This document shows positions 9,012 through 17,038 of a DNA stretch of 64,000 nucleotides, one piece after another. Positions within the stretch are counted from its first letter, which is position 1; every line of letters begins with the position of its first letter. The DNA is from UBA685 sp049890215 (lineage in GTDB: Bacteria; Pseudomonadota; Alphaproteobacteria; Puniceispirillales; Puniceispirillaceae): NCBI GenBank assembly GCA_049890215.1, contig JBMHBX010000032.1, positions 60,772 through 124,771 on the forward strand. Reading direction: 5' to 3'. The position numbers were made by a program, and so were the translations under genes. The notes under the pieces are model-generated. The model had not been told where the DNA came from. It ran no database searches and worked only from the letters and a program-made list of their open reading frames with translations.

Positions 9012-9515
9012 TCAGCCACGTGCCGATTTTAACACACGTTTCCAGATCATTGATTTTTTCAGTCTGGATAAATGATCGATGAATAACACCCCGTTGAGAT
9101 GGTCTATTTCATGCTGAAGGCAGGCAGCCAGAAGACCGTCTGCCTCCATTTCTTTATCATTACCATCAACATCAAGATAGCGTGCGCGCACCATTGCAGG
9201 TCTTGTCACCTCGGCATTATGGCCGGGGATTGACAAACAGCCTTCTTCCAGTTTTGAAGTCTCTTCAGATGACCAGATAATTTTTGGATTGATCATCTGC
9301 CATAATTCTGGTGCCTCATCACTGCCACAATCCATCACAATCAGCCTGTCAAGTGAACCGACCTGATTGGCGGCAAGCCCGATACCGGGGGCGTCATACA
9401 TCGTCTCTGCCATATTATCTAGCAAAGTGCGCGTGTCTTTGGTAATGGTTGTGACTGGTTGTGCTGGTTTGCGAAGCACGTCATCCGGGACATGGATAAT
9501 TGGTAATAACGCCAT
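9012..9515 (-). CDS. def: Peptide deformylase
   Basis: A 167-residue metallohydrolase that removes the N-formyl group from nascent proteins. All three signature motifs are present: GIGLAANQ (residues 44-51), EEGCLSIP with the metal-ligand Cys93, and QHEIDHLNG with His135, Glu136 and His139. It is the first gene of the def-fmt-truA operon. The upstream 139-base divergent gap shared with rmuC carries a candidate promoter with a dyad in its spacer. Length is normal for a type I deformylase. Confidence 0.96.
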   Translation of the reverse strand: MALLPIIHVPDDVLRKPAQPVTTITKDTRTLLDNMAETMYDAPGIGLAANQVGSLDRLIVMDCGSDEAPELWQMINPKIIWSSEETSKLEEGCLSIPGHNAEVTRPAMVRARYLDVDGNDKEMEADGLLAACLQHEIDHLNGVLFIDHLSRLKKSMIWKRVLKSARG

Positions 9516-9574
9516 TGGTTTACAGATTTCCCTTTTGATTGACAGGCTTTATCACTGATATATTTCGTGTTTCG

Positions 9575-9604
9575 TTTTTAGCCTTTGTTATTCAAAGGCG
9601 TCAA
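9575..9604 (-). promoter_or_regulatory. Candidate def promoter with internal 19-bp dyad
   Basis: On the minus strand a TTGACG box (9599-9604) is followed 18 bases later by TAAAAA (9575-9580). The spacer is almost exactly filled by the perfect dyad GCCTTTG-AATAA-CAAAGGC (9581-9599). A dyad lying between -35 and -10 is a typical operator position, but it could instead be a leftover hairpin. No T tract follows on either strand. The promoter assignment is by resemblance to the sigma-70 consensus only. Confidence 0.35.
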
Positions 9605-9643
9605 GACGTGATCAAAGGGCTGTTTTCTTGATCAGAGGCGGGG

Positions 9644-9649
9644 TATAAT
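9644..9649 (+). promoter_or_regulatory. Perfect TATAAT -10 box five bases before the rmuC ATG
   Basis: A full-consensus TATAAT lies at 9644-9649, only 5 bases before the ATG at 9655 (or 8 before the in-frame ATG at 9658). A transcript starting the usual 6-8 bases after this box would begin at or next to the start codon, giving a leaderless mRNA. The -35 region is poor, and there is no strong ribosome-binding sequence at normal spacing. This is an inference from sequence only. Confidence 0.3.
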
Positions 9650-9654
9650 AGACT

Positions 9655-10761
9655 ATGATGGATTTCACTGTTTTTGCATTATTGGCAATTATCATCGCCA
9701 TAGCCTGTTTTTTTCTGGGTCAAAAAGGCCTTTTGTCATCAAGGCAAGCAGAGCCCTCGCAATCTGCGTCTGATGAGATGATATCACTGAAAGCACAGCT
9801 TGAGGTGCTTGCCCAACAAGCGGCAAGCTCGCAAGCGCAGATGTCTGACCATATGCGTCAGCAGGAAGTCTTTTTAGCAAAACAGCTTGATGAGAAGCTT
9901 GGCACTATGGGTCAAAGGATGAGTGAGACTCTGCAAAAGCAGACTCAAAGCACGCATAAGAATCTGACCTCACTGGCAGAACGGCTTGCCGTTATAGATG
10001 CTGCAAGCAAGCAAATTACGGATCTGACAACACAAGTGTCCAGTTTGCAGAATATTCTATCAAATAAAACCGAAAGAGGCGCTTTTGGTGAGGTGCAGCT
10101 TGAGAATTTGGTGCGCACAGTCCTGCCGCCGAATGCTTATGAATTTCAGCACCAGTTAAGTAATGGCAAACGTGCTGATTGTGTGCTTCGTCTGCCAAAT
10201 CCGCCGGGTGATATTGTCATTGACGCAAAATTCCCTCTGGAGGCATGGCAAAAATTACAAGAGGCAACCACAAATGCAGAGATGCAAGAGGCGCGCAAAG
10301 CGCTTGGCCTGGCGGTCAAAGGCCATGTGAAGGATATTGCTGATAAATATATTCTGGCAGGTGAGACGGCTGAATCAGCCTGTTTGTTTCTGCCATCTGA
10401 ATCTGTCTATGCTGAGTTGCATGCCAATTTGCAATCTGTCATCGAAGACAGCTATCGCTCTCGTGTGTGGATTGTCTCGCCGACTACAATGATGGCCACT
10501 TTGAATACGGTAAGAGCGATTTTGCGTGATGCCAGAATGCGGGAACAAACAGCCCTGATACAAAAGGAAATTTTGAAATTAATCGAAGATGTGGTGCGTC
10601 TTGATAAACGTGTCGAATCACTTGATAAGCATTTTGCGCAAGCTACAAAAGATGTGTCTGATATTCGCACCTCAACAGGTAAGATCACCAAAAGAGGCGA
10701 GCGGATTGGCGAATTTGACGTCATCGAAGAGGCGCCTGCCCCAAAGGTGGATTTGTTATAG
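9655..10761 (+). CDS. rmuC: RmuC family DNA recombination protein
   Basis: A 368-residue RmuC family protein. It has an N-terminal hydrophobic helix (about residues 4-22), a long coiled-coil region rich in Gln, Ser and Glu (about 40-145), then the conserved RmuC domain, which contains a PD-(D/E)XK nuclease-like core (GAFGEVQLENLV, DIVIDAKFPLEAW and the LFLPSESVYAEL stretch). E. coli RmuC limits recombination at inverted repeats; the biochemical activity is presumed nuclease-like. It is divergent from def and converges on recR with a 14-base gap, which may be chance. Confidence 0.92.
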   Translation: MMDFTVFALLAIIIAIACFFLGQKGLLSSRQAEPSQSASDEMISLKAQLEVLAQQAASSQAQMSDHMRQQEVFLAKQLDEKLGTMGQRMSETLQKQTQSTHKNLTSLAERLAVIDAASKQITDLTTQVSSLQNILSNKTERGAFGEVQLENLVRTVLPPNAYEFQHQLSNGKRADCVLRLPNPPGDIVIDAKFPLEAWQKLQEATTNAEMQEARKALGLAVKGHVKDIADKYILAGETAESACLFLPSESVYAELHANLQSVIEDSYRSRVWIVSPTTMMATLNTVRAILRDARMREQTALIQKEILKLIEDVVRLDKRVESLDKHFAQATKDVSDIRTSTGKITKRGERIGEFDVIEEAPAPKVDLL

Positions 10762-10775
10762 GTCTGGCAGGGTGC

Positions 10776-11372
10776 CTATAATTTTGATCTGGCACGCATG
10801 GCTTGTGCCAATGTGCCTTCATCCAGGAAGTTGAGCTCCCCTCCCACCGGCAGGCCATGGGCAAGGCGTGTGATTGTGACATTCTGGCCGGCAAGGCGCT
10901 CTGCGATATAATGAGCGGTTGTCTGGCCATCAACAGTCGCTGAGGTTGCTAAAATCACCTCTGTTATCCCGATGGCGCTAATGCGTAATAAAAGCCTGTC
11001 AATGCCAAGTTCAGACGGCCCGCGCCCGTCAAGAGCGCTTAACGTGCCACCAAGCACATGATACTGGCCGGAAAAGACGCCGGCACGTTCCATCGCCCAT
11101 AGATCAGCGACATCTTCAAGGATACATAATCTTGTTGTATCTCTTTTATGATCAAGGCAAATGGCGCATTTATCATGAAGATCAAGATTGCCGCACTCAA
11201 CACATGTTTTGACCTTATGTGCGACTTGCGCCATCTCTTCAGCCAGAGGAATCATCATGGTCTGTTTGTTTTTCAGCAAATGCAAGGCAGCGCGGCGGGC
11301 TGAACGCGGCCCCATGCCGGGCAGGCGCGATAATCGTTTGATAAGCTGATCAAGAGGTGTGTCCATCATCAT
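10776..11372 (-). CDS. recR: Recombination mediator protein RecR
   Basis: A 198-residue RecR, which works with RecO (and RecF) to load RecA at single-strand gaps. It shows an N-terminal helix-hairpin-helix (LIKRLSRLPGMGPRSARRAALHLL), a zinc finger with Cys57, Cys60, Cys69 and Cys72, and the Toprim domain from about residue 80 (LCILEDVADLWAMER, HVLGGTLSALDGRGP). It is the third gene of dnaX-ybaB-recR and begins 2 bases after ybaB. Three in-frame ATG codons open the gene (MMMD), so the exact start is uncertain by two codons. Confidence 0.95.
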   Translation of the reverse strand: MMMDTPLDQLIKRLSRLPGMGPRSARRAALHLLKNKQTMMIPLAEEMAQVAHKVKTCVECGNLDLHDKCAICLDHKRDTTRLCILEDVADLWAMERAGVFSGQYHVLGGTLSALDGRGPSELGIDRLLLRISAIGITEVILATSATVDGQTTAHYIAERLAGQNVTITRLAHGLPVGGELNFLDEGTLAQAMRARSKL

Positions 11373-11374
11373 CT

Positions 11375-11698
11375 CTAGAAAGGCAAACTCATACCAGGGG
11401 GCAATGGAAGCCCGCCTGTGAGATCTGAGAGCCGGCGTGCCTGTTCAGCTTCTGCCATATCCATCGCATTTGATATTGCCAGTTTGACAAGATCAGCCAC
11501 TAAATCAGCTTCGTCAGGAACCATTAAAGCAGGATCGATTTCGATCATCACAACCTGTTTTTTACCATTAACCGCGGCGCGCACCTGCCCGCCTGCGGCA
11601 TTTGCCTCAAAGCGCATATGAGATAATTCGTCTTGCATGGCCTGCATTTTTTCCTGCAGACCAGAGAGCTTTTGCATCATAGAGGCCATATTGCGCAT
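11375..11698 (-). CDS. YbaB/EbfC family nucleoid-associated protein
   Basis: A 107-residue YbaB/EbfC family DNA-binding protein. It has an N-terminal Met- and Gln-rich coiled helix (MMQKLSGLQEKMQAMQDEL), the central VNGKKQVVMIEIDPALM strand pair, and the Gly/Pro-rich tail GGLPLPPGMSLPF. These dimeric proteins bind DNA broadly. The gene lies between dnaX and recR in most bacteria. Its ATG shares a base with the dnaX TGA stop, which indicates translational coupling. Specific target sites cannot be predicted. Confidence 0.94.
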   Translation of the reverse strand: MRNMASMMQKLSGLQEKMQAMQDELSHMRFEANAAGGQVRAAVNGKKQVVMIEIDPALMVPDEADLVADLVKLAISNAMDMAEAEQARRLSDLTGGLPLPPGMSLPF

Positions 11699-13560
11699 CA
11701 GAGTTCTTCCTCTTGTGGCAGGATATCAGTGTCATCAAGCGCCTGATTGTCCTGAGGGGTGGTAACATTTGTAACTTCGGCGCCTGAGAAGGTGTCAAGC
11801 ACAGCTTTGACAAGCGGGTCTTCTGCCATGGAGGCAAATTTGGCTTGTTCTGCGGCTTGTTCTTGTTCACCCAAGGTCTTGCCTGTGGCATCATGGCCCA
11901 CTGATACAAGAAAAGGCTGGCCAAGACAGGCAGATAGCTGCTTTGCCAGTTTTGCCCCCAAATCTTGTGGCGCCTGTGAGTCTAAGAAGATTTCCATATG
12001 ACCTTTTTGAAAGCTGATGGGGCGAACATAATTTCGTAATTGGGCTGCGATGATCATCTCACCATTTTGCTCAAGCAATTGCGCCACATCTGCCAGACTG
12101 GTGATGGATATCGCTTCAGAAGGCGCATTATCTGTTTCCGGGGCCGATTCCGGGGCCGATTCCGGGGCTGATTGTGGGGCTGACTGCGGGGCAGGACAGG
12201 TGTCTTGTTGTTGGATATGACGCAAATTTGTGTGCGTTACCTGTGCCGCATCTGTGTTTGCCTCATCTATATCTGCCTGTCTTGGGGACAGGGGTGTTTG
12301 TGATGAGGGGGCGCTATCCTGAGGGGTGCTGTCTTGGGGGGCGCTCTCTTGGGGGGCGCTTGTCACTGGCGCGGCAGAAGACGGCGCTTTGCCAGGCGGC
12401 GTATCAGGCGCTGTTGGTAATTTTTTAATGATTTCTGCCGGTGTTGGCATAGGGGCGCTATGGGCAAGGCGGATGATGACCATCTGCGCGCTTGCTCTGG
12501 CATTTGGGGCTGTTTTTACCTCACCATGGCCTTTGAGCAGGATTTGCCAGGCACGGCCAAGGCGGCCAATCCCCTCAGCCTGAAGCTTCGAGGTAACAGA
12601 TATGGTCGCCTCCGGCAGATCTGACAGGCCGGCGCCGGCAGCTTGCAAAGAGGCATAATGCGTTAAATCAAGCATATCTGATAAGATTTTCTCCGGCTCT
12701 GATCCACGCTCATCTGCCTTGTGATAACAAGCAAGGGCTGATTTGGCATCACCGGCAAGACAGGATATCAGAATGTCACCAATATCTCCATCACCTGCAT
12801 GACCTAACATGGCTGAGACACCTTGAGAGGTAATGGTATCAGCTGTCATGGCAGCGGCCTGATCAAGCAATGATAAAGAATCACGCACAGAGCCTTCTGC
12901 AGCTCTGGCAATCAGATAAAGAGCGTCATCATCTGCTTTGATGTCTTCTTTTTGGGTGATGGATTGCAGATGTTTGCTGAGAAGTTCCACTGAGACGCGG
13001 CGCAAATCAAACCGCTGACAACGTGACAAAATGGTCACAGGTACTTTGCGAATTTCAGTGGTGGCGAAGATGAATTTCACAGCCTCTGGCGGCTCTTCAA
13101 GCGTCTTTAGCAAAGCATTAAAGGCGCTTTTGGATAACATATGCACTTCATCAATGATATAGATCTTAAAGCGGGCTGAGACAGGGCGGTAACTGGCGCC
13201 TTCAATGATATCGCGGACATCATCTACCCCGGTATTAGAGGCAGCATCCATCTCTAGCACATCGACATGACGGCCTGCACTGATGGCTTGGCAAGGCTCA
13301 CAAGTCCCGCACGGATCAAGAGTCGGGCCAGAGGTGCCATCTAGGCCAATGCAATTTAAGCCTTTGGCCAATATGCGGGCAGTTGACGTCTTGCCAACCC
13401 CGCGCACGCCTGTCAGCACAAAAGCATGTGCCAGCCGGCCATGCGTGATCGCATTTTGAAGTGTTCTGACAAGTGCATCCTGACCAATAAGGCCTGAAAA
13501 ATTATCAGGGCGATATTTGCGCGCAAGAACCCGGTAAGCAGAAGGAGTCTGGTCAGACAT
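11698..13560 (-). CDS. dnaX: DNA polymerase III gamma/tau subunit
   Basis: A 620-residue clamp-loader ATPase. Walker A is GVRGVGKT (residues 51-58), four zinc-ligand cysteines are at 70, 84, 87 and 90, Walker B/DEVH is at 137-140, and sensor 1 is SRCQRFDLRR. AAA+ domains I-III cover about residues 1-370. A low-complexity linker (about 390-480) is built from Ser-Ala-Pro-Gln/Glu repeats, and a tau-type C-terminal domain follows. No obvious slippery A-rich heptamer for a gamma-producing frameshift was found by eye. It is the first gene of the operon with ybaB and recR, and the SRP RNA gene lies 80 bases upstream on the same strand. Confidence 0.95.
   Translation of the reverse strand: MSDQTPSAYRVLARKYRPDNFSGLIGQDALVRTLQNAITHGRLAHAFVLTGVRGVGKTSTARILAKGLNCIGLDGTSGPTLDPCGTCEPCQAISAGRHVDVLEMDAASNTGVDDVRDIIEGASYRPVSARFKIYIIDEVHMLSKSAFNALLKTLEEPPEAVKFIFATTEIRKVPVTILSRCQRFDLRRVSVELLSKHLQSITQKEDIKADDDALYLIARAAEGSVRDSLSLLDQAAAMTADTITSQGVSAMLGHAGDGDIGDILISCLAGDAKSALACYHKADERGSEPEKILSDMLDLTHYASLQAAGAGLSDLPEATISVTSKLQAEGIGRLGRAWQILLKGHGEVKTAPNARASAQMVIIRLAHSAPMPTPAEIIKKLPTAPDTPPGKAPSSAAPVTSAPQESAPQDSTPQDSAPSSQTPLSPRQADIDEANTDAAQVTHTNLRHIQQQDTCPAPQSAPQSAPESAPESAPETDNAPSEAISITSLADVAQLLEQNGEMIIAAQLRNYVRPISFQKGHMEIFLDSQAPQDLGAKLAKQLSACLGQPFLVSVGHDATGKTLGEQEQAAEQAKFASMAEDPLVKAVLDTFSGAEVTNVTTPQDNQALDDTDILPQEEEL
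12136..12195 (-). repeat. Five tandem 12-bp units in the dnaX linker
   Basis: Five 12-base units, three of them near identical (TTCCGGGGCCGA on the plus strand), encode repeated four-residue units of the Ser-Ala-Pro-Gln/Glu type in the flexible tau linker. They are in frame, so copy number changes would leave DnaX intact. A second set of about four 15-base units lies at roughly 12308-12367 and encodes five-residue units of similar composition. Confidence 0.8.
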
Positions 13561-13640
13561 ACATCATATCCAGCAAAATTACGTTCCAGATAAAGCGCTG
13601 TGACGATCAGACGGATAAGACGCTTTTTTCTGTTTCTTAA

Positions 13641-13740
13641 AGACGGCGGAAGACAGATGACCCGTTAAAAATCTGCTGCGGTTGCTTCCTTTCGGACCTG
13701 GCCTGGTAAACAGGACAAACGCCCATCTGCCTTCCTGTCT
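13641..13740 (-). ncRNA. ffs: Signal recognition particle RNA, 4.5S small type
   Basis: The minus strand carries the hallmark SRP RNA hairpin core: CCAGGCCAGGTCCGAAAGG followed by AAGCAACCGC, which corresponds to the Ffh-binding loop (E. coli has CAGGTCAGGTCCGGAAGGAAGCAGCC). The ends pair: bases 13724-13740 with 13641-13659 (GGAAGGCAGATG with CATCTGTCTTCC, one G-U pair), closing a rod of about 100 bases with no Alu domain. Location just upstream of dnaX matches many alphaproteobacteria. The exact ends are estimates from pairing. Confidence 0.9.
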
Positions 13741-13743
13741 TGC

Positions 13744-13772
13744 AATATGGGGGAAGTTGGGCGCTAAAACAA
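13744..13772 (-). promoter_or_regulatory. Candidate promoter of the SRP RNA gene
   Basis: On the minus strand TTGTTT (13767-13772) and CATATT (13744-13749) are separated by exactly 17 bases. Transcription would start near 13737-13740, which matches the 5' end of the SRP RNA stem found independently by pairing. The agreement of spacing and start supports the call; the boxes are only partial consensus matches. Confidence 0.45.
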
Positions 13773-13814
13773 GTCTTTTAGTCACACAGCTTATGCAAAA
13801 TAGCGTGCTTTTGG

Positions 13815-14669
13815 CTAGCGCTGCGCTGCGCGATAAGAAGAGGCAGGGTAAGAGCCAAGCATCTGAATCCCGTTATCTGAGCAATAAAAGGCAAGTTCTT
13901 CTAATGCCAGTTTCATCGCCGGGTCTTCGCAGTGAGATTCGCAGTCAATATAGAATTGCACAGATGAAAAACCACCACCAGACATATAGCTTTCAAGCTT
14001 GGTCAGATTAATCCCATTGGTGGCAAAGCCGCCAAGCGCTTTATAAAGCGCGGCCGGATGAGAGCGCAGACGCAACACCATGGTGGTGACATAGTTCTGT
14101 CCCTGAACGTAGCGTGCATCAGGTGCATCAGGCGCCATCAGCAAAAAGCGGGTGGTATTAGATGGCACATCTTCGAAATTTTTCTGCAAGAGTTCAAGAT
14201 CGTAAATCTCGCCTGCCAAATGTGAGGCAATCGCGGCATGAGCAGGATTACCCATAGCGGCAATATCCTTGGCAGCGCCTGCGGTATCAGCATGTGTGAC
14301 AGGCTGGATGTTGTGCGATTCCAAAGAGTCACGACATTGGGCCAAGGCCTGTTCATGGCTGTGCGCATGGGTGATATCTGTCAGCTTTGCGCCTTTGATA
14401 CCAAAAAGCTGATGATTGACAGGCTGAAAATGTTCCCCTTTGATCCGAAGCCCTGATTTTGGCAACAAATGATGAATGTCAGCCACACGCCCTGCGGTGG
14501 AATTTTCAACAGGGACCATGGCAATTTGCGCCTCCCCCTGGCGAACAATATGCATCATCTCTGAAAATGAGCTGCATGGCAGGACATCATGATCAGGCAA
14601 GGTCGCTTGCGCTGCCATATGGGAATAGGCACCTAAAACACCCTGAAAGGCGACAATTGGTTTCGTCAT
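13815..14669 (-). CDS. pheA: Prephenate dehydratase
   Basis: A 284-residue stand-alone prephenate dehydratase, which converts prephenate to phenylpyruvate in phenylalanine synthesis. The periplasmic-binding-like catalytic domain (about 1-180) has VPVENSTAGRV and the catalytic NTTRF motif (residues 171-175, Thr173). The ACT regulatory domain (about 195-275) contains GINLTKLESYMSGG, close to the GINLTKIESRP phenylalanine-binding motif but with Met-Ser-Gly-Gly after SY. No chorismate mutase domain is fused. kdsB lies upstream on the same strand 52 bases away, a usual alphaproteobacterial neighbour. Confidence 0.94.
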   Translation of the reverse strand: MTKPIVAFQGVLGAYSHMAAQATLPDHDVLPCSSFSEMMHIVRQGEAQIAMVPVENSTAGRVADIHHLLPKSGLRIKGEHFQPVNHQLFGIKGAKLTDITHAHSHEQALAQCRDSLESHNIQPVTHADTAGAAKDIAAMGNPAHAAIASHLAGEIYDLELLQKNFEDVPSNTTRFLLMAPDAPDARYVQGQNYVTTMVLRLRSHPAALYKALGGFATNGINLTKLESYMSGGGFSSVQFYIDCESHCEDPAMKLALEELAFYCSDNGIQMLGSYPASSYRAAQR

Positions 14670-14721
14670 CTGTAAGCTCTTTTCAACATCAACTAAGTGG
14701 CATAAATGACAGGCAAAGCTA

Positions 14722-15504
14722 TCACGGTGTAAAATGCGCTCTGACAGCGTTTAGATCTGCCATAGTATCCACGCCACCCGGCGCTTCGTCAATCACACAA
14801 GCTTCGATCATCATCCCTGCTTCCAGAGCACGCAATTGTTCAAGTTTTTCTGTTTGTTCAAGTGGCGATGGCGGCAGGCTGACAAAGCGTTCAAGTGCCT
14901 GTCTTTGCCATCCGTAAAGGCCGATATGATGCCAATAATCTGTGGCATTATGAGGCACAGCTTGCCGCGAGAAATAATGGGCGCGGCCTATGAGACCATC
15001 TTTGTCCCAGCTCATCACCGCTTTGACCACCTGCGGTTTTGATATTTCATCTGTCGTGGCTTTGGCAACCAAAGTCGCAAGATCGCACCGCCCAAGTGAC
15101 AGTAAATGCGCAAGGGCTCTGATAGCCTTGGTGGTGATGGTTGGCAAATCACCTTGCAGATTAATTAGTTTTTGATAGCGGCCTGAAGGGTCAATTTTCA
15201 TGATCGCTTCATATATGCGGTCAGAACCGGAAGGGTGTGTGTCTTTTGTCATCACTGCCTGACCACCACAAGAGGTGATATGATCATAGATAGCCTCATG
15301 GTCAGTTGCGACAAAGACAGGGGCAATTGAGGCAGATACAGCGCCTGCCCATACATGCTCTATGAGCGGTTTGCCTGCAATATCTGCCATTGGTTTACCT
15401 GGCAGACGGCTTGCTGCCATTCTGGCGGGTATCAGAATGATCAGGTCATCTTGCGGGTGTAAAATCTTGTTATCACGGCTCATCATGGCCTTTTTGTTCC
15501 ACAA
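14722..15504 (-). CDS. kdsB: 3-deoxy-manno-octulosonate cytidylyltransferase
   Basis: A CMP-Kdo synthetase that activates Kdo with CTP for lipopolysaccharide inner-core assembly. The nucleotide-binding start is IILIPARMAASRLPGKPMADI, followed by VFVATDHEAIYDH, HPSGSDRIYEA and LQGDLPTI. The last two correspond to the usual SGTDR and NVQGDEP motifs and carry small changes. Length is about 252-260 residues depending on the start: ATG codons exist at 15504, 15486 and 15483, and I kept the longest. It diverges from the cytochrome c gene. Its presence implies a Kdo-containing LPS. Confidence 0.93.
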   Translation of the reverse strand: MWNKKAMMSRDNKILHPQDDLIILIPARMAASRLPGKPMADIAGKPLIEHVWAGAVSASIAPVFVATDHEAIYDHITSCGGQAVMTKDTHPSGSDRIYEAIMKIDPSGRYQKLINLQGDLPTITTKAIRALAHLLSLGRCDLATLVAKATTDEISKPQVVKAVMSWDKDGLIGRAHYFSRQAVPHNATDYWHHIGLYGWQRQALERFVSLPPSPLEQTEKLEQLRALEAGMMIEACVIDEAPGGVDTMADLNAVRAHFTP

Positions 15505-15646
15505 ATTAAAAAATCATGCAAAAGAAAACACAAAACAAGCATGTGATGACTTGAGAATTTGGTGATCTTCAGATATGAAGGGGAAGAATTTTGGCAACAG
15601 TCTTGTTGCAGGTGAAAATGACCAGATGTTCGGGGGACATCACGTT

Positions 15647-16231
15647 ATGGATGAACTCAAATTTAATAAAATTTTTGCAGGTATATTGCTAGCCGGTCTT
15701 TTGTTGATGGCTGGTATCAAAGCAGGTCAGATCCTTGTGCCATCTCATAGTGGTCATGGTCATGGTGGTGAACAGGCAAAACATGCCTATCCGATTGAAG
15801 TGACTGAGGTTGCAGAGGCAGGCGCGGTTGAGGCGCCAAAAGGCCCTGAGCCTATTCTGGCGCTTTTGGCAGATGCTGATATCGCAGCTGGTATGAAGCT
15901 TGCGAAGAAATGTACAGCCTGCCACGTTTTTGAAGAAGGCGGCGCTAATAAGGTAGGCCCTGCTTTCTGGAACATCGTTAATGCTGATAAAGGCGCTATT
16001 GACGGATTTGGGTATTCTGCAGCGCTTGCCGGTTTTGGCGGCGCGTGGGATTATGGTGCTTTGAATGCGTTTTTATATAAGCCAAAGGCGTATATTGAAG
16101 GCACAAAGATGAATTTCGCCGGTTTGAAAAAGCCAAAAGACAGAGCCAATATGATTGCCTATCTTCGCAGCTTGTCTTCTGCGCCGGCAGCTTTGCCAAC
16201 AGATGCCGAAATCGCATCTGAGGGTCAGTAA
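15647..16231 (+). CDS. Membrane-anchored class I cytochrome c
   Basis: A 194-residue protein with one N-terminal uncleaved helix (IFAGILLAGLLLMAGI), a His-rich periplasmic linker, and a class I cytochrome c domain. Heme attachment is CTACH (Cys89, Cys92, His93) and the distal ligand is Met155 in GTKMNFAG. This matches CycM/cytochrome c552-type electron carriers that link the bc1 complex to terminal oxidase. I chose the ATG at 15647, preceded by CGGGGGAC at good spacing, rather than the upstream ATG at 15575, because the product then begins directly at the membrane anchor. Its place beside kdsB and pheA is typical of alphaproteobacteria. Confidence 0.92.
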   Translation: MDELKFNKIFAGILLAGLLLMAGIKAGQILVPSHSGHGHGGEQAKHAYPIEVTEVAEAGAVEAPKGPEPILALLADADIAAGMKLAKKCTACHVFEEGGANKVGPAFWNIVNADKGAIDGFGYSAALAGFGGAWDYGALNAFLYKPKAYIEGTKMNFAGLKKPKDRANMIAYLRSLSSAPAALPTDAEIASEGQ

Positions 16232-16249
16232 GCCTTAAGCGTCCTTGAG

Positions 16250-17038
16250 ATGGGCACTACAGGTCAGCTATTTGACAGCCAAAAGCTAGCAAGAGATCTT
16301 GCTGGCTTTTGTTTTGCCTCTCGTCCTGTCATAAACCGTTATTTCAGGCAAGATATCACCATTGAAGATAAGGCTGATAACAGCCCTGTGACCATTGCAG
16401 ATAAACAAGCAGAGGCTGCGATTCGAGGCCTGCTGTCACAGGCATATCCTGATCATAATATTGTGGGTGAAGAACAAGGCGGGGTGGTCTCTGGTGGATT
16501 TGACTGGGTGATTGACCCGATTGACGGCACCAGAGCTTTTATTGCAGGCAAGCCCACTTTCGGAACATTGATAGCGCTATGTGATCAAAGGCGTCCTGTC
16601 GCATCTGTGATTGATATGCCTGTGATGGATGAGATGTTTATCGCTGTGCCAGACAGGCAGACAACGCTAAATGGTGAGGCAATCTCCACCTCTGGCATTA
16701 CAGAGATTGCGCAGGCGCGCATTGCATCGACCGCGCCAGAGGCGCTGGATGAGGGCGCATTGCAACGCTATCTTGGCCTGTCAAAAACATGTCGAAGCTC
16801 TCATTGGGGCGGTGATTGTTATAATTATGCCCTATTGGCAGCAGGCCATATTGATATTGTGATTGAACATCAGCTGGCGAGCCATGATATCATGGCCCTT
16901 GTGCCTGTGATTGAACAGGCAGGGGGCATTGTCACTGACTGGCAGGGCGGGCCTGTACGCCTTGGTGAAACAGAGGCAATTATCGCATGTGCAAGCAAGA
17001 GGCTGCATGAGTCTGTTCTGAAGGTGATGTGTTCATGA
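16250..17038 (+). CDS. hisN: Histidinol-phosphatase, inositol monophosphatase family
   Basis: A 262-residue magnesium-dependent phosphatase of the IMPase fold. Metal ligands are visible in GEEQGG (Glu74, Glu75) and DWVIDPIDGTRAFIAG (Asp89, Asp92); the late GGDCYNYALLAAGHIDIVIE and LASHDIMALVPVIEQAGG blocks supply the remaining Asp and the substrate pocket. The WVIDPIDGTRAF variant and the cytochrome c neighbourhood fit the HisN group, which hydrolyses histidinol phosphate in histidine synthesis. Inositol-phosphatase activity cannot be excluded. The stop overlaps the start of the next gene by four bases (ATGA). Confidence 0.85.
   Translation: MGTTGQLFDSQKLARDLAGFCFASRPVINRYFRQDITIEDKADNSPVTIADKQAEAAIRGLLSQAYPDHNIVGEEQGGVVSGGFDWVIDPIDGTRAFIAGKPTFGTLIALCDQRRPVASVIDMPVMDEMFIAVPDRQTTLNGEAISTSGITEIAQARIASTAPEALDEGALQRYLGLSKTCRSSHWGGDCYNYALLAAGHIDIVIEHQLASHDIMALVPVIEQAGGIVTDWQGGPVRLGETEAIIACASKRLHESVLKVMCS

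Noticed and set aside
12136..12367. Regularly spaced short repeats considered as a CRISPR-like array
   Set aside because: Units are 12 and 15 bases, contiguous without spacers, and in frame within the dnaX linker.
13682..14011. Plus-strand 109-codon frame over the SRP RNA and the pheA 3' end
   Set aside because: It covers an RNA gene and the antisense of a clear enzyme gene, and its product has no domain.
14459..14917. Plus-strand 152-codon frame across the pheA-kdsB junction
   Set aside because: Antisense to two well-supported genes, with no domain or ribosome-binding site.
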